64,000 nt of DNA from CBDATA01 sp965202845 (GTDB taxonomy: Bacteria; Acidobacteriota; Vicinamibacteria; Marinacidobacterales; Marinacidobacteraceae): NCBI GenBank assembly GCA_965202845.1, contig OZ241856.1:1240001-1304000 (forward strand). The letters run 5' to 3'. Of this stretch, positions 41,727-50,029 are shown in pieces; within the stretch, counting starts at the first letter, position 1; each line of letters begins with the position of its first letter. The notes under the pieces are model-generated. The model had not been told where the DNA came from. It was given only the letters and a program-made list of their open reading frames with translations, and did no database searches. A program made the translations under genes and the position numbers.

Positions 41727-44288
41727 TCAGGGGGAGTGGCGGGAGGCGGCGATCAGGTTGGCGAGCAGGCGGAAGGCGCCGGGAACCGCTTCCCCGAGCT
41801 GGCGGTGGAGCGCGAAGGCGAAGTAGGTGTACCGCCCCCGCCCCGCCTCGGCGGTCAGCGCCCCGCCCCGCTGCGGCGCCTGCCCCTCGTCCGCCGTCTC
41901 GAAGAGCGGCGTCCAGGCCGGGTCCCACTCGCTCCAGAACTTGGAGCCGCGCTGCTCCACCCAGCCCTCGAAGTCGGCGGAGCCGATCCGGTTCGGCCAG
42001 GTCAGCAGCGGATGCTCCGGCGCGAGAAGGATCACCTCGCTGTCCTCCTCGGAGACCTCCTCGGCGTTCGGTGGAAGGACGCCGGGAAAGGGAGCGTGCT
42101 CCGCCGGGTTCAGTTCGGCGGTGTTGTAGAGAACGACCAGGTGCCCGCCGGCCTCGACGTACTCCAGCAGGCGCCGGTTCGCCCGCGCCAGGTCGGGGCG
42201 CACCGCATAGGCGCGGGTTCCGGTGAGGATCGCGTCGTACTGCCCCAGATCGCCGGCGTCCAGCGCCGCGGCGTCCAGCAGGTCCACCGTCGCTCCCAGC
42301 GCCTCGATCCCGGCCGGCACATCGTCCCCGACGCCCACCACATAGCCCACCCGCAGCCCGGCGGGGACCGCTGCCGGAACCGACGCCACCCGGAGTTCGG
42401 CGGGGCGCATCAGGTAGCGGAGCGGCAGGTCCCGGTGCGCGATCCGTTCGTGGCTGGCGGCTGGCCGGAACGCGCCGTCCGCATCCGCAGCAAGGGTCGC
42501 CCGAACCCGGTGCGTTCCCTGCTCGCCCGCCGGGCGGAGACGGAAGGAAATCCGCACGCTCTCTCCAGCGCGTTCGAACCGGACCTCGCGTTCCGCCGGC
42601 TCGAAGCTCCAGCCCGCCGGCGTTTCGAGGGAAATCCGAAACGCGCCGGGCGCGCGCCCGGCAGCCAGCAGGCGCGCCTCGATCTCCGGCTCGCCGGCGC
42701 GGACCGCCGCGAACCCCGGAGTGAAGGCGAGCGAGACCGGGGGCAGGATCTCGAGCTCGCGCCGCTCGTTCCCGAAGGGGAGGTTGGACTCGACCCGCTC
42801 GACCGGGACGGAGTACGCCGCCTCCACCGTCTCGCTCTCGCCGGCGGGAATGCGGAAGGTCGCCGACGCAAGGAAGGCGGGCGGCGGGGCCGCCAGCGTC
42901 CCGTCGCCGCGGGTCTGGTAGCGGGACTCGCCGATCCCGGAGCGCGTCACGTGGGGTTCCAGCGCCGGCGCATCCTCCGGCAAGCCGACCCGGAAGCGGC
43001 GCGTCAGCCCGGCTCGAACCGCCACCGCCGCATCCCCGTCCAGGTCGGTCCCCTCCGGGACGGTCAGATCGAGCGCGAGCGCCGCAGCCGGAGGCAGGGC
43101 GCGTCCTTGCGCCTCGACCTCGAACCGCTGGCCGGGAACGACCGGCGGCAGGAAGGCGCCGCCGCCGTCGGGCAGGCGGGCGGTCGCTTCCAGCTCCACG
43201 CCGGCGGCGTGACGGATCGCCTCCAGAAGCTGCGCCTCCTTCACTTCCAGTTCGTGCCGGACGTCGAAGAATCCGGACGGCGACCGCTCGCCCAGCAGCG
43301 AACGCACCGCGGCGAGCGCGGCGCCGAGCGCCGGGACGCTCGCCTCCGGCTGCAGCCAGTCAAACCCGGCGGCGATCTCCCGGAAGCGCTCGTCGATCCC
43401 TTTGAGGAGCGTCCGGAGCCGCTCCGGAACCAGCCCGACGAACCGTGCGCCGAGCGACGCCCGCTCCGGTCCCAACAGCTCCAGCAGGTCGTCCGTTCCC
43501 CCATCAGCGGGGAAGGCCCGACGGAGGGACACGCTTTCGCGGCCGCTTTCGCGCACCACGCCTCCGGTCTGGGACCGCTGGAGCGAGAGGCCGATGGCCC
43601 CGAGCTCGTGGAACGAATGGTCGAGCCAAGGGCGGGACCCGGTCAGATCCACCGAAACGCCCGCCTCCCCTTCCCGCGCCGGAAGGAAGAGCGCGGCGGG
43701 CAGGAAGGCGCGCCGTCCCTCGCGCGGCGGAAACGCGGTCGGGTCCGGTGCCCCGTCCCAGGCCCGCATCGTCAGCCGCCCGGCGAACTGGTGCTGGCCG
43801 TGCCCGTCCCGGGGATCGCCGGTGAAGCGGGCGAGGATCGCCATCGGCCGCTCGCGGCGCACCACCTCCACCACGTCCCGAAGCGCCTCCTCCTCGTCCC
43901 AGGCGCGGAGCGCCTCGGCGAGGCTTTTGGAATAGCCGTAATCGGCGAGCGGCGTGAAGTAGATGCGGTCCAGTCCGTACCACTCCCCGGCGACCGTCAG
44001 CTCCGCCGCTCGGATCCAGCCGAGGCCGTCGAAAAGCTCCGGTCCGATCGCGTTCGCGCCCGCCTCTCCCCGGGTCAGGCTCAAAAGCGCGACGCGCGCG
44101 CCGAGTCCGCGGCTCAAGAGCGCCAGCAGCCCCGCCTGCTCGTCGTCCGGGTGCGCGGTGATCTGGAGCGCCGAACCGGTGGTCTGGAGTTTCTGGATCC
44201 AATGCCAGGCCTCCCCGGCCCGTCCGCCGCTCCCGGCGGCCGGCGCGGCCAGCAGCAGGAGCGGCAGAAGGAGGCGAAAAGACGTCAT
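41727..44288 (-). CDS. Secreted PIG-L family deacetylase with C-terminal accessory domains
   Basis: An exported protein of 853 residues. A signal peptide (FRLLLPLLLLAAPAAG) precedes a PIG-L/LmbE-type zinc deacetylase domain: QITAHPDDEQAGLLALLS (HPDDE, about residue 44) and DPRDGHGQHQFAG (HxxH). The middle has beta-sandwich modules (about residues 390-650). The C-terminal region (GLRVGYVVGVGDDVPAGIEA, then VEAGGHLVVLYNT) resembles a ThuA/class I amidotransferase-like fold. It probably deacetylates an exported glycan or glycoconjugate. ATG 44286-44288 overlaps the aspS stop (ATGA). It is convergent with the DUF4097 lipoprotein gene, 7 bp away. Confidence 0.85.
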   Translation of the reverse strand: MTSFRLLLPLLLLAAPAAGSGGRAGEAWHWIQKLQTTGSALQITAHPDDEQAGLLALLSRGLGARVALLSLTRGEAGANAIGPELFDGLGWIRAAELTVAGEWYGLDRIYFTPLADYGYSKSLAEALRAWDEEEALRDVVEVVRRERPMAILARFTGDPRDGHGQHQFAGRLTMRAWDGAPDPTAFPPREGRRAFLPAALFLPAREGEAGVSVDLTGSRPWLDHSFHELGAIGLSLQRSQTGGVVRESGRESVSLRRAFPADGGTDDLLELLGPERASLGARFVGLVPERLRTLLKGIDERFREIAAGFDWLQPEASVPALGAALAAVRSLLGERSPSGFFDVRHELEVKEAQLLEAIRHAAGVELEATARLPDGGGAFLPPVVPGQRFEVEAQGRALPPAAALALDLTVPEGTDLDGDAAVAVRAGLTRRFRVGLPEDAPALEPHVTRSGIGESRYQTRGDGTLAAPPPAFLASATFRIPAGESETVEAAYSVPVERVESNLPFGNERRELEILPPVSLAFTPGFAAVRAGEPEIEARLLAAGRAPGAFRISLETPAGWSFEPAEREVRFERAGESVRISFRLRPAGEQGTHRVRATLAADADGAFRPAASHERIAHRDLPLRYLMRPAELRVASVPAAVPAGLRVGYVVGVGDDVPAGIEALGATVDLLDAAALDAGDLGQYDAILTGTRAYAVRPDLARANRRLLEYVEAGGHLVVLYNTAELNPAEHAPFPGVLPPNAEEVSEEDSEVILLAPEHPLLTWPNRIGSADFEGWVEQRGSKFWSEWDPAWTPLFETADEGQAPQRGGALTAEAGRGRYTYFAFALHRQLGEAVPGAFRLLANLIAASRHSP

Positions 44289-46060
44289 CCGGAGCGCGGA
44301 ACCGCGACCGTGATGCCCAGTTCGGCGAGCTGCGCCGGGTCCACCGCGGCCGGGGAGCCGGTCATCAGATCGGCGGCGGAGGTGGTCTTGGGGAAGGCGA
44401 TCACATCCCGCAGGCTGCTGCTTCCGGACGCCAGCATCGCGATCCGGTCGAAGCCGAGCGCGATCCCGCCGTGGGGGGGCGTCCCGTACTGAAGCGCCTC
44501 GAGGAAAAAGCCGAAACGCTCGGCGGCTTCCTCCCGGGGGATGGAGAGCGCGTCGAAGATGCGCTGCTGGACCTTCGGATCGTGGATCCGGATGCTGCCG
44601 CCGCCCAGTTCGTAGCCGTTCGCGATCACGTCGTAGGCGACCGACCGCGCCTCGAGCGGATCGGACTCCAGCTTGTCGAGATCTTCGGGGCGCGGGCTGG
44701 TGAATGGATGGTGCACCGAGGTCAGCCGCCCCTCCTGCTCCGAGAACGCAAAGAGCGGAAAGTCGGTCACCCACGCCATCCGGAAGGCGCCGTCCGGAAT
44801 CCAGCCTTCGGAAGCCGCCAGCTGGCGTCGCAGCGCGCCCAGGGCCGTACAGGCTTCGGTGGAGTCCCCGCCGACCATCAGCAGCAGGTCGCCCGGCCCC
44901 CCGCCGGCCGCCTCCAGCAGGGCGGTGAGGCGATCGGCGCCCAGCGCCTTCAGCAGCGGCGAACGGATCGTCCCCCCGTCCACGAACCCCGCCCGGAAGA
45001 GACCGGCGGCGCCTTCGGCGCGGGCCGAAGCTTCCAGGACGTCCAGCCGCTTACGGGAAAACCCGCCGCAGCCGGGCGCCGCGAAGCCGTGGATCCGCCC
45101 GCCGGATTCGAGGATGGAATCGAGGATCGGATGCCCGCCGGAGGCGAGCGCGGTCAGGTCGCGAATCTCCGCGCCGTAGCGAAGATCGGGCCGGTCCACT
45201 CCGTACCGGGACATCGCTTGGGCGTGGGTGAACCGGGGAAACGGGGTCTGGACCTCGATGTCCACCGCCTGGAGCGCCCGCGCGAAGAGCCCTTCGGTGA
45301 TCTCGAAAATCTGCTCCTGGTCGGGGAAGGACATCTCGATGTCCACCTGGGTGAACTCCGGCTGGCGGTCGGCGCGCAAATCTTCGTCCCGGAAACAGCG
45401 CACGATCTGGTAGTAGCGGTCCAGCCCGCCCACCATGAGCAGCTGCTTGAAGAGCTGGGGCGACTGCGGCAGCGCGTAGTGCTCACCCCGGCGCACCCGG
45501 GAGGGCACCAGGTAGTCGCGGGCGCCCTCCGGGGTGGAGCGGGTCAGGAAGGGGGTCTCCACCTCCACGAAATCGTGGGCGTCCAGGTGGGCGCGGATTT
45601 CCCTGGCGAGCCGGGCGCGGATGCGGAGATTGCGCTGCAGTCGGGGATGCCGGATGTCCAGGTAGCGGTAGCGCAGCCGCAGGTCCTCCCCCACCCCGTC
45701 GGTGGAGAGCGGGGGAAAGGGCGGGGTGCGGGATTCGTTGAGGACGTGGATGGCCCGGGCCTCGACTTCGATGGCGCCGGTGGCGATGCCCGGGTTGCGG
45801 TTCTCCGGGGCGCGACGGATCACGGTTCCCTGGACCGCGAGCACCCACCAGGCGCCAGCGCGCGCCGCCTCGCCCGCCGCCGGGGAGTCGGGGCGCACCA
45901 CGATCTGGGTGTGTCCGTGGTGGTCGCGGAGATCGAGAAAGAGAAGGCCGCCGAGATCGCGCACCTTTTCCACCCAACCCATCAGCGTCACCCGGGCGCC
46001 GGCGTGCTCCTCCCGGAGCTCGGCGCAGTGGTGCGTCCGCCGGGACGGGACGCCGCTCAT
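44285..46060 (-). CDS. aspS: Aspartyl-tRNA synthetase
   Basis: Class II synthetase of 591 residues from ATG 46058-46060, the length of bacterial AspRS. An N-terminal OB-fold anticodon domain (VTLMGWVEKVRDLGGLLFLD) is followed by motif 1 (FVEVETPFLTRSTPEGARDY), motif 2 (YQIVRCFRDEDLRADRQPEF), the bacterial-type GAD insertion, and motif 3 (GIALGFDRIAMLASG). Whether it charges Asn tRNA as well cannot be judged here. Flanked by overlaps with both the carbonic anhydrase gene upstream and the deacetylase gene downstream, so the three are co-translated. Confidence 0.96.
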   Translation of the reverse strand: MSGVPSRRTHHCAELREEHAGARVTLMGWVEKVRDLGGLLFLDLRDHHGHTQIVVRPDSPAAGEAARAGAWWVLAVQGTVIRRAPENRNPGIATGAIEVEARAIHVLNESRTPPFPPLSTDGVGEDLRLRYRYLDIRHPRLQRNLRIRARLAREIRAHLDAHDFVEVETPFLTRSTPEGARDYLVPSRVRRGEHYALPQSPQLFKQLLMVGGLDRYYQIVRCFRDEDLRADRQPEFTQVDIEMSFPDQEQIFEITEGLFARALQAVDIEVQTPFPRFTHAQAMSRYGVDRPDLRYGAEIRDLTALASGGHPILDSILESGGRIHGFAAPGCGGFSRKRLDVLEASARAEGAAGLFRAGFVDGGTIRSPLLKALGADRLTALLEAAGGGPGDLLLMVGGDSTEACTALGALRRQLAASEGWIPDGAFRMAWVTDFPLFAFSEQEGRLTSVHHPFTSPRPEDLDKLESDPLEARSVAYDVIANGYELGGGSIRIHDPKVQQRIFDALSIPREEAAERFGFFLEALQYGTPPHGGIALGFDRIAMLASGSSSLRDVIAFPKTTSAADLMTGSPAAVDPAQLAELGITVAVPRSG

Positions 46061-46572
46061 CGGGCTTCGCGCCGGTAGCGGTTCTTGAGGTCCACGTAGC
46101 GCGCCGCCGAGCGGGCCAGATGCTCGATCTCCTGGTCGGTCAGCGGCCGGACCACCCGCCCCGGCGTCCCCCGAACCAGCATCCGCGGCGGAACCGAAAG
46201 GCCGGGAGGCACGACCGCGCCGGCGGCGACCATCGCCTCGTCGCCGATCGAGGCCCGATCCAGCACCACCGCCCCCATGCCGATGAGGCAGCGCCGTCCG
46301 ATTCGACAGGCGTGCGCGATGGCGCGGTGGCCGACCGTCACTTCGTCGCCGATTTCGGTCCATTCCTCGCCGGAGTTGACGTGAACCACCACCCCGTCCT
46401 GGAGGTTGGAGCGCGCTCCCACCCGGATCCGGTTGGTGTCCCCGCGCAACACCGCGCCGAACCAGACCGAGACGTCCTCCCCGAGCGCCACGTCCCCGAT
46501 CAGGGCGGCGCCGGGGGCCAGGAAGGCGGAGGGCGGAACGACGGGCGCATGGTTCCCGAACGGCAGGATCAT
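46057..46572 (-). CDS. Gamma-carbonic anhydrase family protein
   Basis: A left-handed beta-helix protein of 171 residues. Hexapeptide repeats run through DTNRIRVGARSNLQDGVVVH and IGRRCLIGMGAVVLDRASIG. The three zinc-binding histidines can be placed in GVVVHVN, VTVGHRAIAH (two). RGD and the NxQD block are also as in CamH/PaaY-type members, so CO2 hydration is possible but not certain. ATG 46570-46572 fits the family start; GTG 46638 in the same frame would add 22 non-conserved residues. It is the first gene of the unit with aspS and the deacetylase. Confidence 0.87.
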   Translation of the reverse strand: MILPFGNHAPVVPPSAFLAPGAALIGDVALGEDVSVWFGAVLRGDTNRIRVGARSNLQDGVVVHVNSGEEWTEIGDEVTVGHRAIAHACRIGRRCLIGMGAVVLDRASIGDEAMVAAGAVVPPGLSVPPRMLVRGTPGRVVRPLTDQEIEHLARSAARYVDLKNRYRREAR

Positions 46573-46652
46573 GGGAGGATCGGAGGGGAGGAGGTCGGGA
46601 AGCGCGGGGTCCCGGGAAAAGCGCGGCGAGCGTAGCACGACGCGCCGCTGGC

Positions 46653-46658
46653 TAGAAT
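46653..46658 (+). promoter_or_regulatory. Candidate -10 box of tonB
   Basis: TAGAAT, 9 nt before GTG 46668, with no ribosome binding site between. Confidence 0.4.
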
Positions 46659-46667
46659 CCGGTTCCG

Positions 46668-47615
46668 GTGGCCAGGCAGCACATCAATCTTCGCGCCCGC
46701 ATGCGCAATCTGAAGGGCGGTCTTCTCGAAATCCTGCGGCCGCCCGAGCCGGAGGTCAGCCCGATCACCGGCCAGCCCCGGGAGCATCTGCACGCCGGAG
46801 CGCACGGAAGGCGGAACGGGTCCGCGGTGGCGTTTCTGGCCCACGCGGCGATCCTGGGCTTGATCCTTTCCGGCTGGTTCGCCTCGGCGCCGCCCCCGGA
46901 AGACGACTCCTTCGATCTCCCCGACCTGGTCTTCGTGGTCACCCCGGGGCCGGGAGGCGGCGGAGGCGGCGGCGGGGACGAATCGGAGGAGGAGCCGCCG
47001 GCGCCCCTCCAGCTCGCCGGGGAGGATCTGGCCCGGCTGGCGGTCGCCGCCCTGCCCCAGCCCGACGAGCTGATCTTCGACGATCCCGATATTCCCAACG
47101 AGGAGCCCGAGCCGGACCTCGAGGACGCGGTGATCGCGCCCTTCGTTTCGGCGCTGCCGGACCCGGAGGATCTGGCCGGGTTGATCCGGGATGCGAACGA
47201 AGTCCTCGCCAACCGGCGGGCCGGAAGCGGACGCGGCGGGGGAGGCGGAACCGGCGAGGGCGGCGGCATCGGCGAGGGCTCCGGGGACGGGATCGGCAAG
47301 GGCTTCGGCGGCGGCTTCGGCGGCGGGGCCTACCGGATCGGAAGCGGGGTGGAGCCGCCGCAACTCCGCCGGCAGATCACCCCCGAATACACCGACGACG
47401 CGCTGGCGCGGAAAATCGAGGGCACGGTGATCCTCGAAGTGGTCATCCTGAAGAACGGCCGCATCGGTCCGGCCCGGGTGCTGAAAAGCCTCGATCCCGG
47501 CCTCGACCACAAGGCCATCGTCGCGGTCCGCGAGTGGACCTTCCTGCCCGGCCGGTTCCAGGGCGATCCGGTGGATGTGATCGCCGAGATCGAGGTGGAA
47601 TTCCGGCTGCTGTAG
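46668..47615 (+). CDS. TonB-family energy transducer
   Basis: A 315-residue protein anchored by one membrane segment (VAFLAHAAILGLILSGWF, about residues 54-71). A Gly-rich, acidic and proline-containing periplasmic spacer follows (GGGGGGGGDESEEEPP; later GGGGGTGEGGGIGEG). The C-terminal TonB domain has ITPEYTDDALARKIEGTVIL and VREWTFLPGRFQGDPV (about residues 240-310). It would link the proton motive force to outer-membrane receptors. The spacer is rich in Gly rather than the usual Pro-Lys/Pro-Glu repeats. GTG 46668 gives a cytoplasmic tail of about 50 residues, which is long. Its end is 4 bp from the convergent dut gene. Confidence 0.85.
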   Translation: MARQHINLRARMRNLKGGLLEILRPPEPEVSPITGQPREHLHAGAHGRRNGSAVAFLAHAAILGLILSGWFASAPPPEDDSFDLPDLVFVVTPGPGGGGGGGGDESEEEPPAPLQLAGEDLARLAVAALPQPDELIFDDPDIPNEEPEPDLEDAVIAPFVSALPDPEDLAGLIRDANEVLANRRAGSGRGGGGGTGEGGGIGEGSGDGIGKGFGGGFGGGAYRIGSGVEPPQLRRQITPEYTDDALARKIEGTVILEVVILKNGRIGPARVLKSLDPGLDHKAIVAVREWTFLPGRFQGDPVDVIAEIEVEFRLL

Positions 47616-47619
47616 GCCG

Positions 47620-48135
47620 CTACTCGTTCTGGAAGATGCCGGCGTAGAGGCGCTCGGCCGGCCGGGAGAGCTGGAAGAACAGAAGCTGCATGACCCGGGC
47701 GTCCGGCGCCAGCTCCAGCCCGGCCGGGTGGTGGACGGTCAGCAGCGAGCCGCTCCGCCCCGAATAGCCGGAATCCCAGACAGCGGTGCCGACCTGGGCG
47801 CCGCCGCGCAACAGCGAGGAGCGGGTGCGGCCGATCGCAAAGACGTCGGGCGGAATGTGCACCACCTCCCGGTAGCGGATCCACCAGGCGCCAGGCGCCA
47901 GCCGCCAGCCACCTTCCCGGCGCTCCTCCAGCGGGACGGTTTCCGGCAGCCGCCGGGCGCTGTTGTCGAAGTCCACCCGCACCGGCGGCCCGTCGCTCCC
48001 GAAGGCATGCACCTCGGCCAGGGTCAGGTCCACCCCGTTCATCTGGATCTGAACCTCGGGATCGCGAAGGTCCTCGATGAGCGGCGGCTGGTTCCGCAAG
48101 CGGCGGCGAAGCGCGGTGCCGGTGAGCAGCTCCAC
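47620..48135 (-). CDS. dut: dUTPase of the Dcd/Dut-like family
   Basis: A 171-residue nucleotidohydrolase that removes dUTP. FAIGRTRSSLLRGGAQVGTA and WDSGYSGRSGSLLTV contain the conserved phosphate-binding Ser/Arg and the YxG turn of the dUTPase/dCTP deaminase superfamily. The sequence resembles the bacterial/archaeal 'deoxyuridine triphosphatase' branch related to Dcd rather than E. coli Dut. GTG 48133-48135 begins 4 bp after the dcd stop. The pairing of dcd and dut supports a route dCTP to dUTP to dUMP for thymidylate synthesis. Confidence 0.8.
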   Translation of the reverse strand: MELLTGTALRRRLRNQPPLIEDLRDPEVQIQMNGVDLTLAEVHAFGSDGPPVRVDFDNSARRLPETVPLEERREGGWRLAPGAWWIRYREVVHIPPDVFAIGRTRSSLLRGGAQVGTAVWDSGYSGRSGSLLTVHHPAGLELAPDARVMQLLFFQLSRPAERLYAGIFQNE

Positions 48136-48139
48136 CGTT

Positions 48140-48709
48140 TCAGCCGCCAGGCAGGATGGTGGGCAGGGTGATGCGCTCCTGCCCCTGGTATTTCCCCTTC
48201 TTGTCCCGGTAGCTGGTCTCGCAGGTCTCGTCGCTCTCGAAGAACAGCACCTGGGCGATGCCCTCGCCGGCGTAGATGCGGCAGGGGAGCGGGGTGGTGT
48301 TCGAAATCTCCAGCGTGGCGTTGCCTTCCCACTCGGCGTCGAAACCAGTCACGTTGATGATGATGCCGCACCGGGCGTAGGTGGACTTCCCGATGCACAC
48401 GCCGTAGACGTTCCGGGGCATCCGGAAGTTCTCGATGGTGTTGGAGAGAGCGAAGGAGTTGGGGGGGATCACGCAGACCTCGCCCTTGTAGTCCACGAAG
48501 CTCCGCTCGTCGAAGTTCTTGGGGTCCACCACCGTGGTGTGGACGTTGGTGAAGATCTTGAACTCGTCCGAAACCCGGATGTCGTACCCGAACGCCGAGA
48601 GTCCGTAGGAGATCACGCCGCGGCCGACCTGCCCGTCCACGAACGGGTCGATCAGCCGGTGTTCCCGCGCCATCCGGCGGATCCAGGAATCCGGCTTGAT
48701 TCCGGGCAC
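48140..48709 (-). CDS. dcd: dCTP deaminase
   Basis: Converts dCTP to dUTP. 189 residues from GTG 48707-48709, placed so that the protein opens as PGIKPDSWIRRMA, matching the family's IKxDxWI start; the frame is open 21 codons further, inside ndk. SAFGYDIRVSDEF, VCIGKSTYARCGIIINV (Ser and Arg of the active site) and GFDAEWEGNATLEISN (catalytic Glu) are all present. The start is 4 bp after the ndk stop. Confidence 0.94.
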   Translation of the reverse strand: MPGIKPDSWIRRMAREHRLIDPFVDGQVGRGVISYGLSAFGYDIRVSDEFKIFTNVHTTVVDPKNFDERSFVDYKGEVCVIPPNSFALSNTIENFRMPRNVYGVCIGKSTYARCGIIINVTGFDAEWEGNATLEISNTTPLPCRIYAGEGIAQVLFFESDETCETSYRDKKGKYQGQERITLPTILPGG

Positions 48710-48713
48710 GGAA

Positions 48714-49139
48714 TCAGCGAGCGCCGCGGGCGGCGAAATCGGGAAAGAAGAAGTTGATTTCGACGTCCGCATTGGACGGCGAGTCGGAGCCGTGGACGGC
48801 GTTCCGCTCGATGCTGGAAGCGAATCGGGCGCGCAGCGTGCCCGGCGCCGCCTCTTCGGGATTGGTGGCGCCCATGAGCTGGCGCAGCCGGTTCACGGCA
48901 TCCTCGCGCTCCAGCGCCGCGGCCACCAGCGGGCCGGAGGACATGAACCCGGTGAGGCTCTCGAAGAACGGACGCTCGGCGTGCACCGAGTAAAACGCCT
49001 CGGCTTCCTGTTTCGACAAGTGCGTCATCCGGAGCGCCCGGATGCGGAAGCCGTCCTCCTCCATGGCGGAAAGGATCGCGCCGGCGCTTCCGGCGGCCAC
49101 CGCGTCCGGCTTGATGATGGTGAGAGTACAAGTCGCCAT
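48714..49139 (-). CDS. ndk: Nucleoside diphosphate kinase
   Basis: Makes NTPs and dNTPs from diphosphates by a phospho-histidine mechanism. 141 residues with TIIKPDAVAAG at the start and NAVHGSDSPSNADVEINFFF at about residues 112-131, where the His is the active site. ATG 49137-49139 follows GAGGGGTTTTTCC, a fair ribosome binding site. It lies between sucD (14 bp upstream) and dcd. Confidence 0.96.
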   Translation of the reverse strand: MATCTLTIIKPDAVAAGSAGAILSAMEEDGFRIRALRMTHLSKQEAEAFYSVHAERPFFESLTGFMSSGPLVAAALEREDAVNRLRQLMGATNPEEAAPGTLRARFASSIERNAVHGSDSPSNADVEINFFFPDFAARGAR

Positions 49140-49153
49140 GATGGAAAAACCCC

Positions 49154-50029
49154 TCAGCGGCCGGTGAGGACCGCCTGTACGCCGGCGCCGATGTCGGCGG
49201 GACTGTCGACCACCGCGGCGCCCGCCGAGCGGAGCGCCTCCACCTTGTCGGCGGCGGTCCCCTTCCCGCCCATGACGATGGCGCCGGCGTGCCCCATGCG
49301 ACGTCCAGGGGGCGCGGTCTGGCCGGCGATGAACGCCACCACCGGCTTCGGAAAGTCGCGGCGGATGCGCTCGGCGGCCTCTTCCTCGGCGCCGCCGCCG
49401 ATCTCGCCGATGAGAACCACCGCTTCGGTCTCCTCGTCGGCGGCGAACTCTTCGAGCGCGTCCACGAACGAGGTCCCCACCACCGGGTCGCCCCCGATGC
49501 CGACGCAGGTGCTCTGACCGATGCCGCGTTCCGTCAGCTGGTGGACCGCCTCGTAGGTCAGGGTTCCGCTGCGGGAGACCACCCCCACCGGCCCCTCGCG
49601 ATGGATGGCGCCCGGCATGATCCCGACCTTGGCGCGGCCGGGGGAGATGACGCCGGGACAGTTGGGGCCGATGAGGCGGGTTCCGCCTTCCCGGAGGGTT
49701 CGCATGAGCCGCACCATGTCCCGGGCCGGCGCCCCCTCGGTGATGGTGACCACCAGCGGGATTCCGGCGTCGGCCGCCTCGGCGATCGCGTCGGCGGCGA
49801 AGGGAGGCGGCACGAAGACCAGCGAGACGTTCGCCCCGGTGGCCGCCGCCGCCTCGCGCACGGTGTCGAAGACCGGCGCTCCCAGGGCCTCCTGCCCTCC
49901 CTTGCCGGGGACCACCCCGGCGACCAGGTTCGTGCCGTAGTCCCGGCAGGCCGCCGCATGGAAGCTGCCCTCGCGGCCGGTGATGCCCTGGACCAGCAGT
50001 CTGGTTTCCTTGTCGACGAGGATGCTCAA
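49154..50029 (-). CDS. sucD: Succinyl-CoA synthetase, alpha subunit
   Basis: TCA-cycle enzyme subunit that carries the phospho-histidine. 291 residues. TTG 50027-50029 gives the standard opening MSILVDKETRLLVQGITGRE, and overlaps the sucC stop as TTGA. IGPNCPGVISPGRAKVGIMP is the CoA-ligase block, and PGRRMGHAGAIVMGG holds the phosphorylated His. Directly downstream of sucC, as is usual. Confidence 0.96.
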   Translation of the reverse strand: MSILVDKETRLLVQGITGREGSFHAAACRDYGTNLVAGVVPGKGGQEALGAPVFDTVREAAAATGANVSLVFVPPPFAADAIAEAADAGIPLVVTITEGAPARDMVRLMRTLREGGTRLIGPNCPGVISPGRAKVGIMPGAIHREGPVGVVSRSGTLTYEAVHQLTERGIGQSTCVGIGGDPVVGTSFVDALEEFAADEETEAVVLIGEIGGGAEEEAAERIRRDFPKPVVAFIAGQTAPPGRRMGHAGAIVMGGKGTAADKVEALRSAGAAVVDSPADIGAGVQAVLTGR

